A stretch of DNA of 9,917 nucleotides from Sphaerochaetaceae bacterium (GCA_023231265.1 JALNVT010000077.1:1-9917), one strand, 5' to 3'; positions 1-6,828 are shown, counted from the stretch's first letter. The notes: generated by a model not told the origin, from the letters alone. Numbers and translations: made by a program.

Positions 1-283
1 AACTTTAGCTAGAGATGGACTTGTTATTCCCGCCCATATAGATAGGTCTGTAAATAGCATACTGGCTACACTGGGTTTCTTACCGGAACTTCCCTATTCC
101 GCCCTTGAGGCAATAAAACCATCTGAGATAATTGATACAAAGGGGCTTTCTGTAATAACCGGATCTGATGCTCATTATTTTGAGAACATTGGACAGAGAG
201 CTTGTTTTATTGAAGTTCCAGAGCTTTCTTTTGAGGGATTAAAACAAGGTCTTATTGATGGCATTGTCAGTTACAAAGAGTAA
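1..283 (+). CDS. PHP-domain metal-dependent phosphoesterase, C-terminal part (truncated by window edge)
   Basis: Ninety-three codons are open from base 2 to the TAA at 281-283; the start lies outside the window. The fragment has the closing part of a PHP (polymerase and histidinol phosphatase) domain. There is a PAHIDR segment (His12 of the fragment) and, further on, an ITGSDAHY segment (Asp56, His58). These match the late metal-binding His and Asp-x-His of the family, which builds a multinuclear metal site that hydrolyses phosphoesters. The spacing between them and the tail after SDAH (an IG, then a short strand and helix) resemble stand-alone PHP phosphoesterases rather than polymerase III. 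The physiological substrate cannot be told from this end of the protein. Some bacteria keep such a gene beside [FeFe]-hydrogenase genes, but nothing in the window shows that here. The family call is fairly secure and the specific function is unknown. Confidence 0.8.
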   Translation, partial: TLARDGLVIPAHIDRSVNSILATLGFLPELPYSALEAIKPSEIIDTKGLSVITGSDAHYFENIGQRACFIEVPELSFEGLKQGLIDGIVSYKE

Positions 284-316
284 AAAAAATACAGGACTCT
301 TGCAATTCAAGTCCTG
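282..316 (-). terminator. Intrinsic terminator of the BI-1 gene, between convergent genes
   Basis: A GC-containing hairpin has arms CAGGACT (292-298) and AGTCCTG (310-316). An alternative inner pairing, CTTG with CAAG, is also possible. It is followed on the minus strand by a run of eight U (complement of A 282-289). It lies 25 bases past the stop of the leftward gene. On the plus strand the trailing sequence is only loosely T-rich, so termination of the phosphoesterase transcript there would be weaker. Confidence 0.8.
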
Positions 317-340
317 CATTATTTAAATCGTCAATAATAA

Positions 341-1054
341 TTAGTTGTCATTACCGCCAAATATTCTTAGTAAGAACAAGAACATATTGATGAAGTCAAG
401 ATATAATGTTAGAGCGCCGTAAATACTTGCTCTGTGAATATCTATCTCACTCATCTGGTTTACGAATTGCTCATTGGTTCTCTTTATCTTTTGAACATCC
501 CATGCTGTCAGACCTAAAAATACAAATACACCAATAACAGAAATTGCATAATCTAACATTGCTGATTTGAAGAAGAAGTTTATAAACATACTTATAATTA
601 TTCCCCAAAGAGCCATTGAACTGTAATAGCCAACACCTGATAGATCCTTTTTTGTTGTTTGAGCATATAAGGCCATTCCAACAAACATTGCAGCACTTGT
701 TATGAAAGCTTTATAAATTGTAGCAATTGAGAATGCATAGAAAATAGAACTGAATGTAATTCCAGTTACAAATGCATATGCTAAGAATGCAAAAGTTGCA
801 GTGTTTCTGCTCATAGTTTTGATTTTTGCGGATAAGTAAATTACAAGTCCAAACTCAACAGCAAAAAGCAGTAACAATGATATTGTGTTGCCTAATAGCA
901 TTCTCATTATTGTAGGATTTCCTGCTACAGCGAAGGCAGTTATACCTGTAATTCCAAGACCTGCAGCCATCCAACCATAAACATTTTTAAGAATATTTCT
1001 TTCTTTAATCTTAACATCACTACCATATGATGAAAAAACATTATTTTGTGCCAT
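341..1054 (-). CDS. Bax inhibitor-1 / YccA family integral membrane protein
   Basis: A 237-residue multi-spanning protein of the BI-1 (TMBIM/UPF0005) family, the usual length for bacterial members. A soluble N-terminus of about 22 residues is followed by roughly seven hydrophobic segments starting near residues 25, 55, 86, 113, 145, 168 and 211. Family signatures are visible near the C-terminus: GLTAWDVQKIK (Asp186) and GALTLYLDFINMFLFLLR (Asp220). In the Bacillus homologue YetJ, acidic residues of the last two core helices form a pH-sensitive gate for calcium leak. These two aspartates are my candidates for that pair. Relatives include E. coli YccA, which interacts with the FtsH protease, so the physiological role is not settled. 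The start is supported by GGAGG at 1059-1063, four bases before the ATG, and by a good promoter just upstream. It appears to be transcribed alone. Confidence 0.93.
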   Translation of the reverse strand: MAQNNVFSSYGSDVKIKERNILKNVYGWMAAGLGITGITAFAVAGNPTIMRMLLGNTISLLLLFAVEFGLVIYLSAKIKTMSRNTATFAFLAYAFVTGITFSSIFYAFSIATIYKAFITSAAMFVGMALYAQTTKKDLSGVGYYSSMALWGIIISMFINFFFKSAMLDYAISVIGVFVFLGLTAWDVQKIKRTNEQFVNQMSEIDIHRASIYGALTLYLDFINMFLFLLRIFGGNDN

Positions 1055-1076
1055 ATTTCCTCCGTATCTTGTTTAT

Positions 1077-1105
1077 AATTTAATTACTTTACCATAAACG
1101 GTCAA
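1077..1105 (-). promoter_or_regulatory. Sigma-70-type promoter of the BI-1 gene
   Basis: Read on the minus strand, a TTGACC -35 box (1100-1105) and a TAAATT -10 box (1077-1082) are separated by exactly 17 bases. The start of transcription would fall near 1070, a few bases before the GGAGG at 1059-1063. The leader would therefore be very short. Confidence 0.65.
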
Positions 1106-1172
1106 GCAAAATAAAAAACAACCAAACATATAATTATTATATAATGTCATAATTAGCTAGTAAATACTTATC

Positions 1173-1201
1173 TTGAAATATTTTATAGTAATATGTAATA
1201 A
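1173..1201 (+). promoter_or_regulatory. Possible distal promoter for the lipoprotein-rarA pair
   Basis: TTGAAA (1173-1178) and TAATAA (1196-1201) are 17 bases apart. A transcript from here would give a leader of roughly 95 bases before the lipoprotein ATG. The surroundings are so AT-rich that chance matches are likely. The proximal promoter at 1267-1294 is the better candidate. Confidence 0.3.
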
Positions 1202-1266
1202 TATGTTTTTGTATTATTTTTATTGATAAGATGTCGTATATTTGTTAAAAAAATAGCAATCATTTA

Positions 1267-1294
1267 TTTAAAGTTCTTAAATCTATGATATAAT
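1267..1294 (+). promoter_or_regulatory. Extended -10 promoter abutting the lipoprotein start codon
   Basis: TGATATAAT (1286-1294) is a perfect extended -10 element (TGn plus TATAAT). A weak -35-like TTTAAA lies at 1267-1272, 16 bases upstream of the TATAAT. The expected transcription start (about six to eight bases past the -10) falls at about 1300-1302, essentially on the ATG at 1302. The messenger would be leaderless or nearly so. Confidence 0.65.
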
Positions 1295-1301
1295 ACTTTT
1301 T

Positions 1302-1994
1302 ATGAAAAAATACTTAATCATATTCCTATTTATTATGAGCATATCAATGAGCTGCACAACTCAAAGTGATAATTCCATTACAACAAATCAAATAAAAGTC
1401 ACTCAAATACGTAAGATATATCTCAACAATGCAATAAACAATATAGATAATAATATTTTTAATGAACAAAGCTTGAAAGATATAATTGGCAGCGATGTTG
1501 ATAAACTTGTACTTGTTCAAAATGAGGTTCCATATTTAAAAACAAACCTCAATACTCTTGATGATGATTTGCATGCAGCTTTCAGACTAGCTTTGGTTGA
1601 ATATCAAAAAATACTTTTACATTATTCCAATGAATTGGATTTTCCATTGATTTATCCTGATGCAAATGGCTACTATGCTATAGAAAATGCTGGAATTGAT
1701 GTATTGATTTCCTCTTATGAGGATGAAATAAGTATTGAGATAAACAAAGCTTTGGATGAGATCTTTGCAAAACCAGATAAAGAATATAAAGACCTTGCAA
1801 CAAATTATAACATTTACTGCGATAGTCTAACTCTTTTAGAAAGACAGTCATTGACTCCCATAGATACAAATATTAGTGTATTATTAAAAGGATTTTTCTT
1901 AGAAAATGTTTATAAAAATATTCTGGCAGAAGAAAAGAATTATACCTATGAGAAAACATCATTTAAGCCAAGGCTTATAACTATAACCGATTAA
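1302..1994 (+). CDS. Putative lipoprotein of unknown function
   Basis: A 230-residue protein that I do not recognise. The first 17 residues are a lipoprotein signal: two lysines, a hydrophobic run (YLIIFLFIM), then SISMS followed by Cys18, which would be lipidated after signal peptidase II cleavage. A serine-rich, non-classical lipobox fits spirochaetes better than the strict LAGC type. The mature part is polar, rich in Asn, Asp, Glu and Ile, and predicted by eye to be largely helical. No repeats or catalytic motifs stand out. There is no Shine-Dalgarno sequence before the ATG; a -10 box sits there instead. The next in-frame ATG (Met12) would destroy the signal, so the first ATG is preferred. 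The stop lies 11 bases before the next ATG, so it is probably co-transcribed with the RarA-like gene. That may reflect operon convenience rather than shared function. Confidence 0.75.
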   Translation: MKKYLIIFLFIMSISMSCTTQSDNSITTNQIKVTQIRKIYLNNAINNIDNNIFNEQSLKDIIGSDVDKLVLVQNEVPYLKTNLNTLDDDLHAAFRLALVEYQKILLHYSNELDFPLIYPDANGYYAIENAGIDVLISSYEDEISIEINKALDEIFAKPDKEYKDLATNYNIYCDSLTLLERQSLTPIDTNISVLLKGFFLENVYKNILAEEKNYTYEKTSFKPRLITITD

Positions 1995-2005
1995 AGAGAA
2001 ACTAT

Positions 2006-4297
2006 ATGAAATCATTAGATTTATTTGAACAACGAAACATAGAAAACGAACCTCTAGCATTTAGAATGCGTCCAAGGACATTAGATGAATATATTGGACA
2101 GGAGCACATAATTGGAAAAGGAAGGCTTCTCAGACGTGCTATTCAGGCAGATCAGTTATCTTCTTTGATATTTTATGGACCTCCTGGAACTGGTAAAACA
2201 ACTTTAGCAAAAGTTATTGCAAACACCACAAAGAGCTATTTTTCAACATTGAATGCTGTTTTATCTGGTGTAAAAGAGTTACGACTTGAGATAGAATCTG
2301 CAAAAAATCGTCTCAATCTATATGGTAGAAGAACCATTCTTTTCATAGATGAGGTTCATCGATGGAATAAAAGTCAGCAAGATGCCCTTTTGCCTTGGGT
2401 TGAGAATGGAACATTCATTTTAATTGGTGCAACAACTGAAAATCCTTATTTTGAAGTCAACAAGGCTCTTGTGAGCAGATCAAGAATTTTCCAACTCAAA
2501 TCTTTAACAAACGATGATTTATTTAAAGTTGCATGGCAGGCTATAAATGATAAAGATAGAGGCTATGGTAAGTTTGAGGTTAAATTTGAAGACGAAGCAC
2601 TTGAGCATCTTGTGAATGTTGCAAAGGGAGATGCAAGAAGTCTTCTTAACGCTCTTCAGTTGGCTGTAGAAACATCTGTGGATGTATTTCCTCCACCAAC
2701 TGGCACAAAGCTATATATCTCAAAAGAAGTTGCAGAAGAAAGCATACAGCAAAAAGCCGTGTTGTATGATAAAGAAGGAGATTATCATTTTGATGTAATC
2801 TCTGCATTTATAAAAAGTATCAGGGGCTCAGATCCTGATGCCACCCTGTACTGGCTGGCAAAGATGCTGACAGCCGGTGAAGACCCTCGCTATATTTTCA
2901 GACGAATGCTTATTTCTGCAGCAGAAGACGTTGGCCTGGCTGATCCTAATGCAGTCAATATTGTTGAATCTGATGCAAATGCTTTTGATAGAATTGGTCT
3001 TCCTGAAGGACGATTTCATCTAGCTCATGCAGCTTTGTATATATCTACATGCCCTAAAAGCAATACCACCCTATCCCTTTTTGATGCCATAAAAGCAGTC
3101 AGTGAAGAAAAGCAGACAGACGAAGTCCCAAATCATCTCAGAGATGAATCTCGAGACAATGAAGCTTTTGGTCATGGAAAAGGTTATCTATATCCACACT
3201 CCTTCAAAGATCACTTTGTTGCACAGCAGTACTTACCAGATTCTCTTCAAGGAAAGGTATTCTACAATCCAGGAAATTTAGGGTATGAGAAACAGATTGG
3301 AGAATCTGTTTTATCAAAAAGAGAAGCACAGCTTGAAGCCAGTAATGAAGACACTTTTGTTGAAAACCTTACTTACTCTCCAAATGATAAACAAAGAAAT
3401 CAGTGGATCAGCAGAACAACAAGTGAGAGAGGAATTCTTGTTGAAAAAGTCAAAGAAGAAATATTCTCACCATTGCAGTTCAGCAGATCTGACAGAGTTT
3501 TAATTCTGGGTGCAGGACATGGACTTCTTTTATGGGAAGCTTTTCGAAAGACACCAGAAGGTCTTGTGTGTGCACAGGTGAACAAACAAATTGAATTTGA
3601 TTATATTTCAAACTATTCGGACACTTTGGATATTGTTGCAAAACCTTTTGTGCAACTGGCAAAACCAACTTTATTCTTAAAAAATCTTGATAGTGACATT
3701 CTATTTGAAAAAATAATTGTCAGAAATCAATTATCAAATTTTAGTAACAATGACTCTATTTTAAAGAAATTGAAAGCAAGAATGACGGAAGATACAACTC
3801 TCGTAATCGCTCAAACAATCCCAAGTGGAGGTTCAAGACTTTCAGATTTTGCTTATGATTTAGATATCAAGGGATGCTTGTTGAGCGCAGAAGAATCTAT
3901 TTATGCTCATACACTCGAAGGTATTGCTGGTTGGAATGAAAATGATTTGATTGAGTCAATTGAAAAGTTGAACCTAAAAGTAGAATCCAAAATACTCCTT
4001 CAAAAAGAAAATAGATTCATAGTAAAAAATGATATTGAAAAATGGATAGATGTATCTTACTTTCCAAGTCTTGAGAAATTAGGCATCAATGAGGACAAGC
4101 AAAAAATAATAGATTATCTTAGCTCTCAGCTAGCTGAAAAGAGTATAAAATGGAATCATAAAGTTTTGATCATTCACTCCAAACTTTCAAAAGATAATAA
4201 AGTAAAAATCTCTAATAAAAACAGCAGTAACTCTTCGAAAGCAGAAAGTCAAAAAGAATGGAAGGAAGTTGTCCGAAAAGCAAAAATAAAGTTGTAA
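2006..4297 (+). CDS. rarA: RarA/MgsA-type AAA+ ATPase fused to a methyltransferase-like C-terminal domain
   Basis: A 763-residue protein in two halves. Residues 1 to about 430 are a complete RarA (MgsA, WRNIP1-like) ATPase, which acts at stalled replication forks. Visible are the PLAFRMRP entry motif, Walker A GPPGTGKTT (58-66), Walker B ILFIDE (111-116), sensor 1 GATTENP (141-147), an arginine-finger SRSR (157-160), sensor 2 around GDARSLLNAL (208-217), and the family's C-terminal blocks around 257-314, PNHLRD (375-380) and YLYPHSF (394-400). Usual RarA proteins end near here, at about 440 residues. The remaining 330 residues contain VLILGAGHG (498-506), which resembles SAM-binding motif I, and a later strand FEKIIVRNQL resembling motif IV. 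This half looks like a divergent class I methyltransferase fold. The tail is rich in Ser, Asn and Lys. From memory, a RarA/unknown-domain fusion is also known from cyanobacteria. Activity of the second half is unproven. The ribosome site is weak (AAAGAGAA). Confidence 0.9.
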   Translation: MKSLDLFEQRNIENEPLAFRMRPRTLDEYIGQEHIIGKGRLLRRAIQADQLSSLIFYGPPGTGKTTLAKVIANTTKSYFSTLNAVLSGVKELRLEIESAKNRLNLYGRRTILFIDEVHRWNKSQQDALLPWVENGTFILIGATTENPYFEVNKALVSRSRIFQLKSLTNDDLFKVAWQAINDKDRGYGKFEVKFEDEALEHLVNVAKGDARSLLNALQLAVETSVDVFPPPTGTKLYISKEVAEESIQQKAVLYDKEGDYHFDVISAFIKSIRGSDPDATLYWLAKMLTAGEDPRYIFRRMLISAAEDVGLADPNAVNIVESDANAFDRIGLPEGRFHLAHAALYISTCPKSNTTLSLFDAIKAVSEEKQTDEVPNHLRDESRDNEAFGHGKGYLYPHSFKDHFVAQQYLPDSLQGKVFYNPGNLGYEKQIGESVLSKREAQLEASNEDTFVENLTYSPNDKQRNQWISRTTSERGILVEKVKEEIFSPLQFSRSDRVLILGAGHGLLLWEAFRKTPEGLVCAQVNKQIEFDYISNYSDTLDIVAKPFVQLAKPTLFLKNLDSDILFEKIIVRNQLSNFSNNDSILKKLKARMTEDTTLVIAQTIPSGGSRLSDFAYDLDIKGCLLSAEESIYAHTLEGIAGWNENDLIESIEKLNLKVESKILLQKENRFIVKNDIEKWIDVSYFPSLEKLGINEDKQKIIDYLSSQLAEKSIKWNHKVLIIHSKLSKDNKVKISNKNSSNSSKAESQKEWKEVVRKAKIKL

Positions 4298-4347
4298 GTT
4301 ATTATTTATATCAATTCAAGCAAATATAATATAGTTTTTTACATTTT

Positions 4348-4381
4348 GCAATTTCAGACTAAATTTATTATTGCTCTTTTT
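4348..4381 (+). terminator. Weak candidate terminator after rarA
   Basis: GCAAT (4348-4352) can pair with ATTGC (4370-4374), and TCTTTTT follows. The stem is only five pairs with a 17-base loop, although an inner AATTT/AAATT pairing is an alternative. It is the only hairpin with a T-run I can find within 100 bases of the stop. Confidence 0.35.
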
Positions 4382-4451
4382 ATAGTATTTTATTTGAAGG
4401 ATCTTTAAAATTCTATTTATAAATTTTATATTTATAAAAAAAGGAAAAAAG

Positions 4452-4475
4452 ATAATATTTTTAGCTAAATATTAT
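4452..4475. repeat. AT-only inverted repeat abutting the tRNA promoter
   Basis: ATAATATTT (4452-4460) and AAATATTAT (4467-4475) are perfect nine-base reverse complements around a six-base centre, TTAGCT. The right arm ends on the first T of the TTGACA box. The position suits an UP-element or a protein site, but with AT-only arms chance is possible. Confidence 0.55.
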
Positions 4476-4504
4476 TGACAAGATAACGTGTTTTATTGCA
4501 TAGT
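4475..4504 (+). promoter_or_regulatory. Candidate promoter of the tRNA cluster
   Basis: A perfect TTGACA -35 (4475-4480) is followed after 18 bases by CATAGT (4499-4504) as -10. A second possible pair, TTGAGT (4513-4518) and CATAAA (4535-4540) with 16 bases between, lies just downstream. No terminator separates these from the first tRNA, which starts at 4618. Confidence 0.6.
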
Positions 4505-4617
4505 ACCAATCGTTGAGTCGCTTAGGTTACAAAACATAAACGGCCCAATGAGACATCAGTATTCAATATCAGAGCGTTACATTATGTAGGCAACGAGATA
4601 ATACTCAGATTCATAAT

Positions 4618-4691
<74 letters not shown>

Positions 4692-4699
4692 ATTTTTAT

Positions 4700-4772
4700 G
4701 GGCTGCTAGCTCAGGTGGTAGAGCAACAGACTCTTAATCTGTGGGTCAAAGGTTCGATCCCTTTGCAGCTCA
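4700..4772 (+). tRNA. tRNA-Lys (anticodon CTT)
   Basis: Eight bases after the Arg gene. Acceptor GGGCTGC/GCAGCTC has one G-U pair. The D-stem is GCTC/GAGC, the anticodon stem ACAGA/TCTGT encloses loop CTCTTAA (anticodon CTT), and the T-arm is AAAGG-TTCGATC-CCTTT. The discriminator is A and CCA is not encoded. It is part of the same transcript as its neighbours. Confidence 0.95.
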
Positions 4773-4840
4773 AAAGACTCATGCATAAGTCTTAAAACAA
4801 TGCATGTATTTAGAAGGTGATATAAAAAATCACGTTTTAT

Positions 4841-4922
4841 GCGAGAGTGGTGAAATTGGCAGACACGCTAGATTTAGGTTCTAGTGCCGTAAGGTGTGGG
4901 GGTTCAAGTCCCCCCTCTCGCA
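4841..4922 (+). tRNA. tRNA-Leu (anticodon TAG)
   Basis: A class II tRNA with a long variable arm. The acceptor GCGAGAG pairs fully with CTCTCGC. Anticodon stem CTAGA/TCTAG encloses TTTAGGT, giving TAG, which reads CUN leucine codons. The variable arm TGCCGTAAGGTGTG precedes T-arm GGGGG-TTCAAGT-CCCCC. The discriminator is A and CCA is not encoded. The 68-base gap from tRNA-Lys holds two small hairpins (4774-4793, 4817-4833), probably spacer or processing structure. Confidence 0.95.
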
Positions 4923-4964
4923 CTTTATACAAATGGTAACATTTTTATTACAATATCAATTTAT

Positions 4965-5036
4965 GCGAAAGTAGCTCAGTGGTAGAGCTCCACCTTGCCA
5001 AGGTGGATGTCGCGGGTTCAAGTCCCGTCTTTCGCT
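4965..5036 (+). tRNA. tRNA-Gly (anticodon GCC)
   Basis: Acceptor GCGAAAG/CTTTCGC, D-stem GCTC/GAGC with loop AGTGGTA, anticodon stem CCACC/GGTGG around TTGCCAA (GCC), and T-arm GCGGG-TTCAAGT-CCCGT with a terminal G-U pair. The discriminator is U, as usual for bacterial glycine tRNAs. CCA is not encoded. It is the last gene of the cluster, five bases before the terminator stem. Confidence 0.96.
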
Positions 5037-5040
5037 CTTA

Positions 5041-5072
5041 GGTAATTACATTAATGTAGTTACCTTTTTTTT
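5041..5072 (+). terminator. Intrinsic terminator of the tRNA operon
   Basis: Arms GGTAATTACA (5041-5050) and TGTAGTTACC (5055-5064) form ten pairs, one of them T-G, around a TTAA loop. Eight T (5065-5072) follow immediately. It marks the end of the four-tRNA transcript. Confidence 0.92.
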
Positions 5073-5212
5073 ATTCCTCTGCATATCCATGAAAACTTCA
5101 ACCACAATCCTTCTCTAAAATATCGTCGACTAAAAAATTATAATCAGCAACATCTGTATTACATAGCTCTAACGTTTCATATTAAACACATATTAATTTT
5201 TAAGAACAAAAC

Positions 5213-5238
5213 AAAAAGAACCCCTATTTAAGGGATTC
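5213..5238 (-). terminator. Intrinsic terminator of the nitronate-monooxygenase-family gene
   Basis: On the minus strand, GAATCCC and GGGGTTC (5218-5238) pair over seven bases with one T-G, around a seven-base loop. A run of five U follows (complement of A 5213-5217), with more U-rich sequence beyond. It sits 27 bases past the stop codon at 5266-5268. Confidence 0.85.
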
Positions 5239-5265
5239 CTTCAGAATTGATTGAAACCAATTTTT

Positions 5266-6717
5266 TTAATTAATCGTGCAATTTACAAGTTTCCAAGTAC
5301 CGGTTACAGTTTCAACAAGTTGAAGCTGTATATCTCTGACTCTTGTTAGTGCCACTTCCAGATCTTTACGCGCATTCTTTTTAGATTTACCAGAAATCTC
5401 TCTCAGAACAGTTTCGTATTTCATCTCCAAAACTTTAGATGCCCTCTCCTCTATCTGCAATCTATTCCAGAGCTCTTTAACTTGAGCTATCATATCATCA
5501 AGCTTGGTATCAATGCTCTTATTCAAAGCCAATAAATACCCTCGATTCAATTCATTTACTAAATTTTTAACGCTTACTATTTCTTTTATTCTCCAGGCAT
5601 TGGTTCCACAGAAGACATATCCACTTTCAAGATTACCCTTACGAGCATTGTTTAAAGCTATTGATATGCAGTAATTTGCATCTTGTGCTTTACATGTTGC
5701 AAGACATTGCCATGCACATTTAAACGAAGGACGCTTTCCGTTTTCACAATCAACAATGAACTTATTTCTTATTGCACGACCTGGCATTCCAACAGGACTC
5801 TTTATGAGACCAATATCTTCTTTTTTGCAATTCACATATGCTTCTTTGAATTTAATATCAGCATCGCATTCATCAGTTGCAACAAAACGAGTTGCCATCT
5901 GAACTCCAGAAGCTCCTAAATCAAGCATTCTTTTTATATCAGAACCTGAATAGATACCACCGCCAGCGATCAAAGGAATATTCTTTTTATACTCACTTTC
6001 GTATGGTTTAAGAGTCTCAACAATTTCTGGAACTATGGTTTCGTTTTGATATTCTTTTTTGTCCAATTGATCTACTTCAAATCCTAGGTGTCCACCTGCA
6101 TTGGGACCTTCAAATACAACAGCATCAGGAACATCTTTATAGATTTTTCCCCACATCTTGAAGATCAAATTTGCAGCTCTGCTTGAACTTACAATTGGGA
6201 CAACACTTATATCATTTGATCTAAGCTCTTTGACAGGAATATTTTTGATTGGTAATCCAGCTCCCATAAAAACAATGTCCACTTTTTCTTCAATTGCTAC
6301 ATTCAACATCTGATGAAAATCCTTAAGTGCAACCATAATATTTACACCAATTATTCCATCACTCAATTCTCTTGCCTTACGAATTTCTTTTCTAAAAGCT
6401 CTCAGTCCTGCTTCAAGTCCATCCTTGTAGTAGTCTTTCTCAATAAGTCCAATCCCATTGGCAGCAATGACTCCAATTCCGCCTGCATTAGCGACGGCAG
6501 ATGCTAAAGAGTGAAGAGATACTCCAACTCCCATTCCTCCTTGTACAATTGGTGTTTTAGCTATATGGGACCCTATTTGAAGTGGCTTCCATACCGGATT
6601 AGGTTGCTGTACTTCTTCTACAAATGTTGATAATTTTTTAATCGGTAAATTCTGTACCAAATTATCTGAAACGGATTTCAATGTTTGCATAAGAGTTTCA
6701 AAATGTTTTATTTCCAT
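5266..6717 (-). CDS. NAD(P)H-dependent flavin oxidoreductase, nitronate monooxygenase / YrpB family, with extensions
   Basis: A 483-residue FMN-dependent TIM-barrel enzyme. Core signatures are PIVQGGMGVG (57-65), GGIGVIAANG (79-88), GVNIMVA (124-130), EGPNAGGHLG with His210 (203-212), the phosphate-binding AGGGI (251-255) and GASGVQMATRF (268-278). The family includes nitronate monooxygenases and the enoyl-ACP reductase FabK, so oxidation of a nitronate or reduction of a lipid-type substrate are both open. About 45 residues precede the barrel. Cys334, Cys338, Cys342 and Cys350 form a cluster that could hold a metal or Fe-S site, and a charged helical tail follows from about 400 to 475. Common family members are 310-360 residues, so this is a long form. 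I recall similar cysteine-bearing versions in anaerobes. AGAGGT (6724-6729) lies six bases before the ATG and supports the start. It has its own promoter and terminator. Confidence 0.85.
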   Translation of the reverse strand: MEIKHFETLMQTLKSVSDNLVQNLPIKKLSTFVEEVQQPNPVWKPLQIGSHIAKTPIVQGGMGVGVSLHSLASAVANAGGIGVIAANGIGLIEKDYYKDGLEAGLRAFRKEIRKARELSDGIIGVNIMVALKDFHQMLNVAIEEKVDIVFMGAGLPIKNIPVKELRSNDISVVPIVSSSRAANLIFKMWGKIYKDVPDAVVFEGPNAGGHLGFEVDQLDKKEYQNETIVPEIVETLKPYESEYKKNIPLIAGGGIYSGSDIKRMLDLGASGVQMATRFVATDECDADIKFKEAYVNCKKEDIGLIKSPVGMPGRAIRNKFIVDCENGKRPSFKCAWQCLATCKAQDANYCISIALNNARKGNLESGYVFCGTNAWRIKEIVSVKNLVNELNRGYLLALNKSIDTKLDDMIAQVKELWNRLQIEERASKVLEMKYETVLREISGKSKKNARKDLEVALTRVRDIQLQLVETVTGTWKLVNCTIN

Positions 6718-6787
6718 TTTATTACCTCTTGGATAATTAATTTCAAAAAGTTTGTCTTTTTGATATACAAAGTTTACCAGTTTTACA

Positions 6788-6828
6788 AAATAAGTAAAAG
6801 TGTCAATATTAACATTTGCTACTTATTT
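6788..6828. repeat. Spaced inverted repeat spanning the oxidoreductase promoter
   Basis: AAATAAGTA (6788-6796) and TACTTATTT (6820-6828) are perfect nine-base reverse complements, 32 bases centre to centre. One arm touches the -35 box and the other lies just after the expected transcription start. The placement would suit a dimeric or looping repressor. No regulator can be named. Confidence 0.5.

Larger units (their letters stand above)
4298..4617. other. AT-rich spacer before the tRNA cluster
   Basis: Three hundred and twenty bases without a credible gene. The first part, to about 4450, is almost entirely A and T with one weak hairpin (4348-4381). Then come a 24-base palindrome (4452-4475), a strong promoter (4475-4504), and about 110 bases of noticeably less AT-rich sequence up to the first tRNA, the presumed 5' leader of the tRNA precursor. 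I tried to read this leader as a tRNA or another known RNA and could not. It contains one distant 5-base pairing (CGTTG 4511-4515 with CAACG 4591-4595) but no compelling fold. Confidence 0.6.

Noticed and set aside
1196..1301. Direct repeat of TAATATG-like units near 1191-1205 and a CTTATC/GATAAG pair across the spacer
   Set aside because: Very short and in almost pure AT sequence; expected by chance.
3285..3503. Short open frames overlapping the rarA fusion on both strands (also around 2828-3019 and 3400-3668)
   Set aside because: They lie inside a well-supported gene, have no ribosome site and no recognisable domain, and look like out-of-frame readings.
4774..4833. Hairpins between tRNA-Lys and tRNA-Leu as a terminator
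   Set aside because: AAGACT/AGTCTT (4774-4793) has no T-run after it. GTGAT/ATCAC (4817-4833) has a five-pair stem and only GTTTT after it. Both are better seen as spacer or processing structure.
5683..5919. Plus-strand open frames inside the flavin oxidoreductase and cstA genes (also 6313-6507, 7163-7396, 8150-8347, 8496-8705)
   Set aside because: Antisense to strong family matches, with unlikely residue composition; not real genes.
5266..6717. Assignment as FabK enoyl-ACP reductase
   Set aside because: FabK is about 310-320 residues without the cysteine cluster or the long tail, and no fatty-acid synthesis genes are nearby. The broader family name is safer.
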